A stretch of DNA of 7,781 nucleotides from JBGTBQ01 sp041749275 (lineage in GTDB: Bacteria; Acidobacteriota; Blastocatellia; Pyrinomonadales; Pyrinomonadaceae): NCBI GenBank assembly GCA_041749275.1, contig JBGTBQ010000046.1:1-7781 (forward strand), given 5' to 3'. Under the pieces are notes generated by a model that was not told the origin of the DNA, made no database searches, and worked only from the letters and a program-made list of their open reading frames with translations. Below, one piece after another: positions 1 through 4,768 of the stretch; position 1 is the first letter of the stretch, and each line of letters opens with the position of its first letter. Made by a program: the position numbers and the translations under genes.

Positions 1-343
1 GGCCGCGCGCGCGCGCCTCCACGCGCGCCGCGAGCAGCCCGTTGAGCGCCGCCGGTTGCAACTCGATTGCGTCAGCGCCGAACTTCGCCGCTTCCCATCC
101 GGCCTCGTGCTGGAAGGCCAACACCTGCGCCGCGCTCGTGAAAATGCAGACGGGAGGAACCCGCACGGTTTCAGCCGCGACGAACATCGCCCCGTACTCT
201 TCAACCACCCGCCGCGCCGTGAGGTCGCCCGCCGGGCAGAAGGATGTAAGGTCAATTCCGCGTCGCGCGAGCGCCCCTTCGAGCGCCTGCTCGAACGTCG
301 CGCGCCGCGCGCCGCCCCGTGTCCCTTCTTCACTTGCGATCAA
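1..343 (-). CDS. N-terminal part of an unrecognised protein, cut by the left window edge
   Basis: This minus-strand frame is open from a stop upstream of the start to the window edge, so about 114 codons are visible and the C-terminus lies outside. I place the start at a TTG (343-341), because no ATG or GTG is available between the upstream in-frame TGA and the coding part, and GGGAG lies 10 nt before the TTG. The visible protein begins MIASEEGTRGGARRATFEQAL. It continues with an ordered mix of helical and strand-like segments, including a Cys in TSFCPAGDL (about residues 31-39), VRVPPVCIFTSAAQVLAFQHEAGW (about 60-83) and IELQPAALNGLLAARVEARA near the edge. The IELQ...LLAAR part faintly recalls the region before the catalytic core of some M15-type D,D-carboxypeptidase-like proteins, but no catalytic motif is in view and I do not assign a function. 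It is divergent from the gene at 517. The overlapping plus-strand frames are Arg/Ala-rich and look like shadows. Confidence 0.6.
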   Translation of the reverse strand, partial: MIASEEGTRGGARRATFEQALEGALARRGIDLTSFCPAGDLTARRVVEEYGAMFVAAETVRVPPVCIFTSAAQVLAFQHEAGWEAAKFGADAIELQPAALNGLLAARVEARARG

Positions 344-367
344 GTCCGGGAGTCTCCCTTTTAAAGA

Positions 368-480
368 AATGATGAATGCAACAGGAGGCAGAAGTCAAAA
401 GCCATGAGACTGAAGATGAAGAGTTCTTCCTTCTGTTTTCTCTCTTCTGACTTCAGTCTCCTTATTCATCATTCATCATT
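368..480. repeat. Heptad-word inverted repeat between divergent genes
   Basis: Two nested perfect inverted repeats are visible. AATGATGAATG (368-378) pairs with CATTCATCATT (470-480), and GAGACTGAAG (406-415) pairs with CTTCAGTCTC (451-460). A shorter inner GAAGAG/CTCTTC (418-423, 442-447) would continue the stem. CATCATT occurs twice in tandem (467-473, 474-480), giving a 7-base period. The element is AT-rich compared with the flanking genes and lies between divergent starts (343 and 517), so it cannot be a shared 3'-end terminator. It could sit in one or both 5' leaders. Its function is unknown. Confidence 0.7.
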
Positions 481-516
481 TTTCCCCCTTCTGTCCATCC
501 GTGGTAATTTGTCTTT

Positions 517-876
517 ATGGGCCGCATCCAGAAATTCCGCGAGACGCTGGCGATGTACCGCAAGCACGGCTGGCATCCGGCGCGCGTGCTGATGACGGCG
601 GAGGCGCTCGACGAATTGCGCGGAGAGGCGGGGGCGGACGAATTGCGTTTCGAGGGCGTTGACGCGCAGGAATCGCCGGTGGATGCGATGTGGTTCACGC
701 GCGGCGCGGAGGGCGGGCGCGCGGCGTGGGAGTTGCGGCAAGTGGGCGAGCCTTACGCTCTCTTCGAGATGTTCGAGGCCGACGAGACGGAAGAAGACCG
801 CGAGGACGTGCGCCGCGAAATGGAGGCGCGCTTGCGCGAACACGTCGCGCCTCGGGCCGAAAGCGATCCATCCTGA
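517..876 (+). CDS. Conserved-looking hypothetical protein, 119 aa
   Basis: A 119-residue protein with no signal peptide or membrane segment, so probably cytoplasmic. The N-terminus (about 1-35) is basic and helical (MGRIQKFRETLAMYRKHGW, then HPARVLMTAEALDEL). The middle is mixed, with WFTRGAEGGRAAWELRQVGEPYALFEMFEA at about residues 58-88, which looks like two strands around a Gly-rich turn. The C-terminus (DETEEDREDVRREMEARLREH, about 89-109) is a highly charged helix. The regular amphipathic spacing and codon structure make it a real gene, but I recognise no family. The start is bounded by an in-frame TAA at 505-507, so ATG 517 is the first good choice. There is no clear Shine-Dalgarno, and translation may be leaderless or weak. 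It ends just before the strong hairpin at 887-930 and stands alone as a single-gene unit. Confidence 0.75.
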   Translation: MGRIQKFRETLAMYRKHGWHPARVLMTAEALDELRGEAGADELRFEGVDAQESPVDAMWFTRGAEGGRAAWELRQVGEPYALFEMFEADETEEDREDVRREMEARLREHVAPRAESDPS

Positions 877-886
877 CCGTGAAAGC

Positions 887-930
887 AAAAGGCACGAAGC
901 AAAGTAGAGTGACTTTGCTTCGTGCCTTTT
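887..930. terminator. Bidirectional hairpin terminator between convergent genes
   Basis: A perfect 18-bp inverted repeat (887-904 with 913-930) surrounds an 8-base loop, TAGAGTGA. The plus-strand arm ends in CCTTTT with a further T at 931, and the other arm begins AAAAGG, so a U-run follows the stem on either strand. It lies 10 bases after the stop of the 517-876 gene and about 30 bases from the stop of the convergent gene at 960, the expected place for a shared intrinsic terminator. The arm consists of 7-base words (AAGGCAC, GAAGCAA) of the kind seen in other gaps here. Confidence 0.85.
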
Positions 931-959
931 TGTGTTTGCGCTGATGTAGTCGCCCGCGC

Positions 960-1994
960 CTAATCTTTGCTCCCGCCGACCTTCACGGGAATCTCAAGCC
1001 GCTCGCCGCCGCGCATTACTACGACCTTGATGGTGCTCAAAGGCACGGCCTCGTAAATGCGATACCTCAAGTCGCCAGCCGTGCGAACCAGATGCTCGTT
1101 GAACTCGACGACGATGTCGCCCTCTTTCAAGCCGGCGAGGTATGCCGGCCCGTTACGATTCACATCGTCCAGCTCCACGCCGTATGTGTTCGCGCCCGGC
1201 ACGCGCTTGCGATCACCCACGTCAACGCCGATGCGGCCCTGACCACCGGGCCGGGCGTTGAATGGTCTCAAGCCTTGAAACTCTTTCTTGGTGGTGGTCG
1301 TCAGCGTCGTCGTCTTCGTCTCGCCGTCGCGGATGAAGGTGACTTCGACCGTCTTGCCGGGCGGAGTCGCGCGGAGAGTTCTGCTCATGTCGTCGTCGTC
1401 CTCGATCTTCTGACCATCGAAGATAGTGACGATGTCGCCGCCGATCAGGCCGGCGCGTTCAATCGGCGAGCCGAGGCCGGCGATGCCCTCGATGAAGGCG
1501 CCGCCGCCGTCCGCCGTATCAAAGCCGTCAACGCCGACGAAAGAAACGGGCGGAGGCGGGGACGCGAACCTGCCACGGCCCACGAGCTTCTGGATGCCGA
1601 TGCCGCCGACGGTCAGCACGACCGTCAGCACGATGACCCAGATGATCCAGTTCATCCGCATCGGGTTGCAGGTCGAGATGAGTTTCTTGAAGGAAGAATC
1701 AGGCCCTCCTTGCACCGAAGCCTCAGCGTTCGACATGGGCGCGACCGCGCCCCACGTACCGGGCGTGTGGAAGGCGGCGCCCGCGTTCAGATTGTTCGTC
1801 TGCACTCCGGCGGGCGCGCTGGTCTTGCCATCGAAGCGGCGCGTCGCGGTGTACTCCTCGACGCCTTCGCCCAGACGAAAACCGCAACTCCGGCAGAAGC
1901 GCAAGCCCACGGGCATCGGCGTCCGGCAACTTGGGCAAGGCTGCGGCCCCTCCCCTCCCGCCGGCATTTCTTCGTCTCTGTTCCTATTCATCAT
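960..1994 (-). CDS. Zinc-ribbon, single-pass membrane protein with two PDZ domains
   Basis: A 344-aa protein. Residues 20-37 form a zinc ribbon with CPSC...CRSCG (Cys 20, 23, 34, 37). A Gly/Ser/Thr/Pro/Asn-rich linker follows to about 110, then one hydrophobic helix (about 116-134, NWIIWVIVLTVVLTVGGIGI). Two PDZ domains follow, at about 150-230 (with ERAGLIGGDIVTIFDGQKI) and about 255-340 (with AYLAGLKEGDIVVEFNEHLV). There is no trypsin-like or other protease domain, unlike HtrA/DegP or S41 proteases, which carry similar PDZ domains. The topology suggested is a cytoplasmic N-terminal ribbon and extracytoplasmic PDZ pair, although no cleavable signal is present. It may bind peptides or C-termini of envelope proteins and act as a scaffold; this is inference. 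The start ATGATG at 1994 has no clear Shine-Dalgarno, and an in-frame TAA at 2001-2003 bars extension. It is convergent with the 119-aa gene and divergent from the gene at 2258. Confidence 0.88.
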   Translation of the reverse strand: MMNRNRDEEMPAGGEGPQPCPSCRTPMPVGLRFCRSCGFRLGEGVEEYTATRRFDGKTSAPAGVQTNNLNAGAAFHTPGTWGAVAPMSNAEASVQGGPDSSFKKLISTCNPMRMNWIIWVIVLTVVLTVGGIGIQKLVGRGRFASPPPPVSFVGVDGFDTADGGGAFIEGIAGLGSPIERAGLIGGDIVTIFDGQKIEDDDDMSRTLRATPPGKTVEVTFIRDGETKTTTLTTTTKKEFQGLRPFNARPGGQGRIGVDVGDRKRVPGANTYGVELDDVNRNGPAYLAGLKEGDIVVEFNEHLVRTAGDLRYRIYEAVPLSTIKVVVMRGGERLEIPVKVGGSKD

Positions 1995-2257
1995 GATGTT
2001 TTATTTTAGCTTACGAACTGCTTCCGAGGCACCCATCCACAGCGTCTTGCTGAACGGATTATACGCCTCTTGGAGCGTCATGGTTGCATCTTGTTGGCGC
2101 GGAGCATAGACTCTCGCTTTCAGTTCCGAAGCAAGTCGGTGCGGAATTTTCCGCGGCGATAACCCGATATAGAGAAGCCGGATGCAGTTCAAAACGGCAA
2201 CGGCACGCCGCGTGCTTCGTTAGGTCACCGACCATCGAACAACTCCGGCGGCGCCGG
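1995..2257. promoter_or_regulatory. Divergent intergenic region expected to hold two promoters
   Basis: About 260 bases separate the divergent starts at 1994 (-) and 2258 (+), so promoters for both must lie here. I see no convincing -35/-10 pair. A weak minus-strand candidate is TTGAAC (about 2192-2187) followed by TATA-like bases around 2172-2167. Two small inverted repeats are present: GCGGAA/TTCCGC (2141-2146, 2149-2154) and GCACG/CGTGC (2203-2207, 2211-2215). They could be operators or 5'-leader hairpins. Heptad repeats are absent here, unlike most other gaps. Confidence 0.3.
2001..2081 (-). CDS. Possible 26-aa small ORF upstream of the PDZ gene
   Basis: A short ORF, MTLQEAYNPFSKTLWMGASEAVRKLK, ends with TAA just 6 bases before the start of the zinc-ribbon/PDZ gene and is in the same frame. 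The composition is protein-like (amphipathic, basic C-terminal helix) and unlike the Arg/Ala-rich translations typical of chance frames here. The frame is open upstream to about 2192, but that part does not look coding. No Shine-Dalgarno is seen before the ATG at 2081. It might be a leader peptide, a separate small protein or chance. Confidence 0.25.
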   Translation of the reverse strand: MTLQEAYNPFSKTLWMGASEAVRKLK

Positions 2258-2509
2258 ATGAGAATTCGCCTGAAAGGGACCATAACACAAGTGGAAGTCA
2301 CCAAAGCCCTCGCCACCCTGCAACCGCTTTACGGAAAAAGCAATGTCGAGATCGTGACCGACAATGGGAGCCGCGTGCGCGGCCTTGTCCGCAGCCTGAA
2401 GACGACGCAGGCGCTCACCCGTCCGAGCGTCAAGATCGAGCGCGCCGACGGTCAGGTCGTCAAAATCCCCTTCGCCAACATCACCGAGATCATAGACCAT
2501 AACGAGTAA
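2258..2509 (+). CDS. Small beta-rich protein, possibly Sm-like, 83 aa
   Basis: An 83-aa protein beginning MRIRLKGTITQVEV. It has no signal peptide or membrane span. After a short helix (TKALATLQPLYG, about 15-26) the sequence alternates strands and turns: VEIVTDNGSRVRGLVRSL (about 30-47), then VKIERADGQVVKIPFANITEI (about 59-79). Strand-Gly-strand with a closing IPFANI strand resembles a small SH3-like or Sm-like barrel. That is a fold guess, not a family match. The frame is open back to 2084, but the extra 58 codons look non-coding, so ATG 2258 is preferred although its Shine-Dalgarno is weak (GGCGG-like). The stop is followed within three bases by the inverted repeat starting at 2512. It is divergent from the PDZ gene and codirectional with 2719-3354, separated by about 209 bases. 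Confidence 0.7.
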   Translation: MRIRLKGTITQVEVTKALATLQPLYGKSNVEIVTDNGSRVRGLVRSLKTTQALTRPSVKIERADGQVVKIPFANITEIIDHNE

Positions 2510-2511
2510 GC

Positions 2512-2641
2512 AGTAGGCCGTGGGTTGAATAGTTTAGCAGTTGCCGCCATCCGACCGCGTTTCCGGTCAATGAGGGTTCTTTACCGCCAACCGCCTATTG
2601 CCTACGGCCTACTTTCTTCCACTTGTCACTCGTCACTCGTC
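2512..2641. repeat. Heptad-word block with inverted repeat
   Basis: AGTAGGCCGT (2512-2521), directly after the stop of the 83-aa gene, pairs perfectly with ACGGCCTACT (2604-2613). From 2593 to 2641 the sequence reads as seven uninterrupted 7-base words. GCCTATT, GCCTACG and GCCTACT (2593-2613) are variants of one word. ACTTGTC, ACTCGTC and ACTCGTC (2621-2641) are variants of another, with TTCTTCC between. A small GACCG/CGGTC hairpin (2553-2557, 2564-2568) lies inside the loop. The arms may form a weak terminator for the preceding gene, but there is no U-run directly after them. Confidence 0.7.
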
Positions 2642-2718
2642 TATGCTTTTGTTATAGTAAGCCCGTGGGCGCTCTTGCCCGCACCGGCCCGGGATGGGCG
2701 TTGGAAGAGTTGAGCAAG

Positions 2719-3354
2719 ATGATGATTGAAGATTTCGGGACGCGCGTGGCGAGCGTGTGGGAGGGTTTGAGGCCCGTGACCCGGAGCCTTGTCGAACGCG
2801 CGGTGCAGGCGACCCAGTCGCCACCGGGAACGAATGCCTCGGCGACGACGCGCGGCGGAGCTTTGTACGACCCTCGCTCCGAGTGGGAGTTGAGCCGTTT
2901 GCTCTCGGCGCTCGACGAGCGCGCGACTGAGCAAGGCGAGGTCGTGCTAAACGCCGAACAAGCGCGCGAGCTAGTCCGCATCTCCGAGACTTGCGCCGCC
3001 GTGCTCCATCAGGAAGCGCGCTCGGCGGAAATCTTCGCGCAGCTTCTGGAGCGCGCGTTCAGTTCACAGAACTATAAGCGCGTGGATATGCTGGCCGACA
3101 CTATTGCGGAGCGCCTCGCGCCGAGCGAGACCTGCGAACTGGCGCGGAGCCAAAACCCGATGGTGCGCGCCATCGCCCACGAAGCGCTGCTGCAAACTCC
3201 GGTCGCCGTGCTTGTCGCGTTGCTCGCCGACCCCGTGGACGCCGACATCGCGCGCTCCGCGCTCGAATATCAGGCCGCGGAATACGGCTCCGAGGAAGCA
3301 CGTATGCTCGTCAACGCGCTCGACCTCGCCGACGCCGCTGACGACGACCTCTGA
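2719..3354 (+). CDS. Helical, HEAT-like hypothetical protein, 211 aa
   Basis: An almost entirely alpha-helical, probably cytoplasmic protein of 211 aa with no transmembrane segment. It starts MMIEDFGTRVASVWEGL. A low-complexity Ser/Thr/Pro/Gly stretch follows at about residues 34-48. Helices run from about 55 to the end, including ELSRLLSALDERA, NAEQARELVRISE and FSSQNYKRVDMLADTIAERL. The part NPMVRAIAHEALLQTPVAVLVALLADP (about 145-171) looks like a HEAT-type helical pair, and the tail ends in acidic DAADDDL. This suggests a protein-interaction scaffold; I recognise no named family. I chose ATG 2719 because GGAAG lies about 11 nt upstream. The open frame extends to a TTG at 2623, but that extension reads through the heptad repeat block and is unlikely to be translated. 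A TATAGT at 2653-2658 could be a -10 element, without a good -35. The stop is followed after two bases by a very long hairpin. Confidence 0.72.
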   Translation: MMIEDFGTRVASVWEGLRPVTRSLVERAVQATQSPPGTNASATTRGGALYDPRSEWELSRLLSALDERATEQGEVVLNAEQARELVRISETCAAVLHQEARSAEIFAQLLERAFSSQNYKRVDMLADTIAERLAPSETCELARSQNPMVRAIAHEALLQTPVAVLVALLADPVDADIARSALEYQAAEYGSEEARMLVNALDLADAADDDL

Positions 3355-3356
3355 AG

Positions 3357-3438
3357 TAAGGCGAAAGTAAAAAGCAAAAGGCAGAAGTGAAAAGCGGATG
3401 CTCTTCACTTCTGCCTTTTGCTTTTTACTTTCGCCTTA
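3357..3438. terminator. Perfect 35-bp-arm hairpin between convergent genes
   Basis: Positions 3357-3391 are the exact reverse complement of 3404-3438. After one mismatch, three more pairs close around a four-base loop (3396-3399). The left arm starts two bases after the TGA of the 2719-3354 gene. The right arm contains the stop codon of ispH (3438-3436). A/T-rich tracts such as TTTTACTTT lie within the arms. It presumably ends transcription from both sides. Each arm is exactly five 7-base words, for example AAAGTAA (3364-3370) and AAAGCAA (3371-3377). The perfect match over 35 bp is much longer than a normal intrinsic terminator needs. Confidence 0.9.
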
Positions 3439-4284
3439 TTGTGCGTTGCCGATCTCACGCAGGCGCGCGACGACCTGCTCGATCAGCCAGTTTGGCGTCG
3501 AGGCTCCGGCGGTGACGCCGACGCGCGCGGCCCCGCGCAATTCTTGTGGGTTGATCTCGTCGGGCGTCTCGATTAGAAAACTTTTCTCACATTGTTCCTG
3601 ACAGACCGCGAGGAGTTTCAGGCTGTTCGACGAGTGCTTGCCGCCGATGATGTAGAAGGCGTCCACTTCGCCCGCGAGCGCGCGGGCCGCGTCCTGCCGG
3701 TCGCGCGTGGCGGAGCAGATGGTGTTGACGATCTGCGGTTCCGAGTCGGATTTGGCGCGCACGGCCTCGGCGGCTTCGAGGAAGGTCTTCAGCTTGAGGG
3801 TAGTTTGCGAGACGACGAGCGGCGCGTGCAGGTTGGGCAAGTTCGCCACTTCGCTCGCGTCGCGGACGACGTGCGAGTTGTGCGGCGCATAGCCCACGAC
3901 GCCGATCATCTCCGGGTGATCGGGGCTGCCGACGACGACGACATCGCGCCCCTCCGCGGCGGCGCGCTCCGCGAGCTTCTGCACCTTTGTGACGAACGGG
4001 CAGGTCGCGTCAACCACTTTCGTCGCACGCCCCTCCAACTCGCGTTGCACTTGCGGCGTAACACCGTGCGCGCGGATGACGGCGGTAACGCCTTCCGCGA
4101 CCTCGCCGGGCGTGTTGATGGTGCGGACGCCATCGGCTTCGAGCCGCTGTATCTCCTGCGTGTTGTGGATGAGCGGCCCCAGCGTTCGCACCGTCGCGCC
4201 CTCCGAGAGCGCATCTTCGACCATCTCGACGGCGCGCTCGACGCCGAAACAGAAACCGAACTCCTCGGCTAGAAGAACCTGCAT
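3436..4284 (-). CDS. ispH: 4-hydroxy-3-methylbut-2-enyl diphosphate reductase (IspH/LytB)
   Basis: IspH is the last enzyme of the MEP pathway. It reduces HMBPP to IPP and DMAPP using an iron-sulfur cluster, in the cytoplasm. The 282-aa protein is nearly the usual bacterial length and is complete. The three cluster cysteines are visible: Cys12 in GFCFGV, Cys95 in DATCPFV and Cys190 in TICSAT. The substrate-pocket residues are also present: His40 (GPLIHN), His73 (RAHG), His123 and Glu125 (DHPEMIG), Thr162 (QTTLK), Ser218/Ser219/Asn220 (GGKHSSNS) and Ser262 (GASTPNW). The Glu and His are the residues needed for proton transfer and diphosphate binding in the family. ATG 4284 is preceded by GAGG with 6 nt spacing. 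The gene ends inside the long hairpin at 3357-3438, and its 5' leader contains the 4299-4362 repeat. It lies 89 bases downstream of the 96-aa gene, which transcribes in the same direction. Confidence 0.98.
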   Translation of the reverse strand: MQVLLAEEFGFCFGVERAVEMVEDALSEGATVRTLGPLIHNTQEIQRLEADGVRTINTPGEVAEGVTAVIRAHGVTPQVQRELEGRATKVVDATCPFVTKVQKLAERAAAEGRDVVVVGSPDHPEMIGVVGYAPHNSHVVRDASEVANLPNLHAPLVVSQTTLKLKTFLEAAEAVRAKSDSEPQIVNTICSATRDRQDAARALAGEVDAFYIIGGKHSSNSLKLLAVCQEQCEKSFLIETPDEINPQELRGAARVGVTAGASTPNWLIEQVVARLREIGNAQ

Positions 4285-4289
4285 CGTTT

Positions 4290-4294
4290 ACCTC
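4290..4294 (-). promoter_or_regulatory. Shine-Dalgarno of ispH
   Basis: GAGGT on the minus strand, with AGG six bases before the ATG at 4284. It fixes the ispH start. It lies only about five bases from the repeat block starting at 4299, so folding of that block could affect access to it. Confidence 0.8.
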
Positions 4295-4298
4295 GGAA

Positions 4299-4362
4299 AG
4301 CTGTTAGCGATTAGCTGTTAGCGATTAGCTTTTTGTCTTTGGCTAACGGCTGACAGCTAATC
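4299..4362. repeat. 14-bp tandem duplication and hairpin in the ispH leader
   Basis: AGCTGTTAGCGATT occurs twice in direct tandem (4299-4312, 4313-4326), each copy being two 7-base words (AGCTGTT, AGCGATT). The stretch 4309-4329 pairs with 4342-4362 at 18 of 21 positions, with a T-rich loop between. The 7-base phase runs through stem and loop, with GGCTAAC (4341-4347), GGCTGAC (4348-4354) and AGCTAAT (4355-4361). On the minus strand it lies after the stop of the 96-aa gene (4374) and just before the ispH ribosome binding site. It may be a partial terminator or a leader element. Confidence 0.75.
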
Positions 4363-4373
4363 TCTATCAACCG

Positions 4374-4664
4374 TTATGAAATCGGCTCCGGCTCGTCGGC
4401 GGCTGAAGCCGGGGATGTTGTCTCACCGCGACCGCGTCGTTGCCACTCGGCACGCAGACGGTCGGCGGCGTCAAGGCTCTCGTCAATCCACCCGATGTTC
4501 TTCTCGGCGAACCAACGCAGGCTTCCCCAGAGATTCTTTTCAAGCTCGCCTAGTTTCTGCGCCGCGTCACGAGGAAGCGCCGCGAACGAAGCGTCACACA
4601 TGAAGCGGAGCGCATCACACACCGGGTTTCCCGTGTTATAGCGCGGGTCTTTCGTATCAGCCAT
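4374..4664 (-). CDS. Hypothetical helical protein, 96 aa
   Basis: A 96-aa soluble protein, MADTKDPRYNTGNPVCDAL..., of unknown function. A short polar N-terminus is followed by predicted helices, CDALRFMCDASFAAL (about 16-30) and AAQKLGELEKNLWGSLRWFAEKNIGW (about 34-59). A further charged helix, IDESLDAADRLRAEWQRRGRG, runs at about 60-80. The tail is acidic and Ser/Pro-rich (TTSPASAADEPEPIS) and probably disordered. Two cysteines (16, 23) spaced by seven residues sit on one helix face. I chose ATG 4664 because AAGGAGG lies upstream at 4683-4677. Its spacing of 12 nt is long, and an in-frame ATT six bases earlier would fit the Shine-Dalgarno better, so an ATT start is possible. The open frame extends to 4799 but the added residues look non-coding. 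It lies between the SGNH hydrolase and ispH in the same direction, with no evidence of a shared function. Confidence 0.7.
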   Translation of the reverse strand: MADTKDPRYNTGNPVCDALRFMCDASFAALPRDAAQKLGELEKNLWGSLRWFAEKNIGWIDESLDAADRLRAEWQRRGRGETTSPASAADEPEPIS

Positions 4665-4676
4665 AAAAATTCCAGA

Positions 4677-4683
4677 CCTCCTT
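4677..4683 (-). promoter_or_regulatory. Strong Shine-Dalgarno of the 96-aa gene
   Basis: AAGGAGG on the minus strand, 12 bases before ATG 4664 and 6 bases before an in-frame ATT. It shows that translation begins here rather than at the distant upstream end of the open frame. Confidence 0.75.
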
Positions 4684-4734
4684 ACCCAAGCCATACGGCT
4701 AAAGCCGCGTGCCCGTTCCGCACACATCTTAATC

Positions 4735-4755
4735 AAGGCAAAAGGTAAAGGCAAA
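4735..4755. repeat. Short AAGGNAA word repeat
   Basis: AAGGCAA (4735-4741) and AAGGTAA (4742-4748) are adjacent 7-base words, followed by the related AGGCAAA. They lie in the gap between the SGNH hydrolase stop (4769) and the 96-aa gene. No inverted partner is seen nearby. The word is the same family as in the 887-930 and 3357-3438 hairpins. Confidence 0.4.
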
Positions 4756-4768
4756 GAGGGACTAATCT

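Noticed and set aside
1..20. Alternating GC run that could form Z-DNA
   Set aside because: It is explained by Arg/Ala codons at the visible end of the edge gene, and the window edge prevents further judgement.
42..407. Plus-strand open frames at the left edge
   Set aside because: They are Arg/Ala/Pro-rich antisense shadows of the minus-strand frame 1-343, which has better protein character.
1092..2109. Long plus-strand frames opposite the PDZ gene
   Set aside because: The minus strand encodes a clear zinc ribbon, membrane helix and PDZ domains; the plus frames have no domain logic and arise from GC-rich antisense.
2084..2257. 58-codon N-terminal extension of the 83-aa gene
   Set aside because: The residues look like a random translation and the protein-like part begins at ATG 2258.
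3592..4272. 226-aa plus-strand frame
   Set aside because: Antisense to ispH, whose catalytic motifs are complete; composition is typical of an antisense shadow.
4299..4361. CRISPR-like array
   Set aside because: Only two direct 14-bp copies without spacers; the structure is a heptad repeat with a hairpin.
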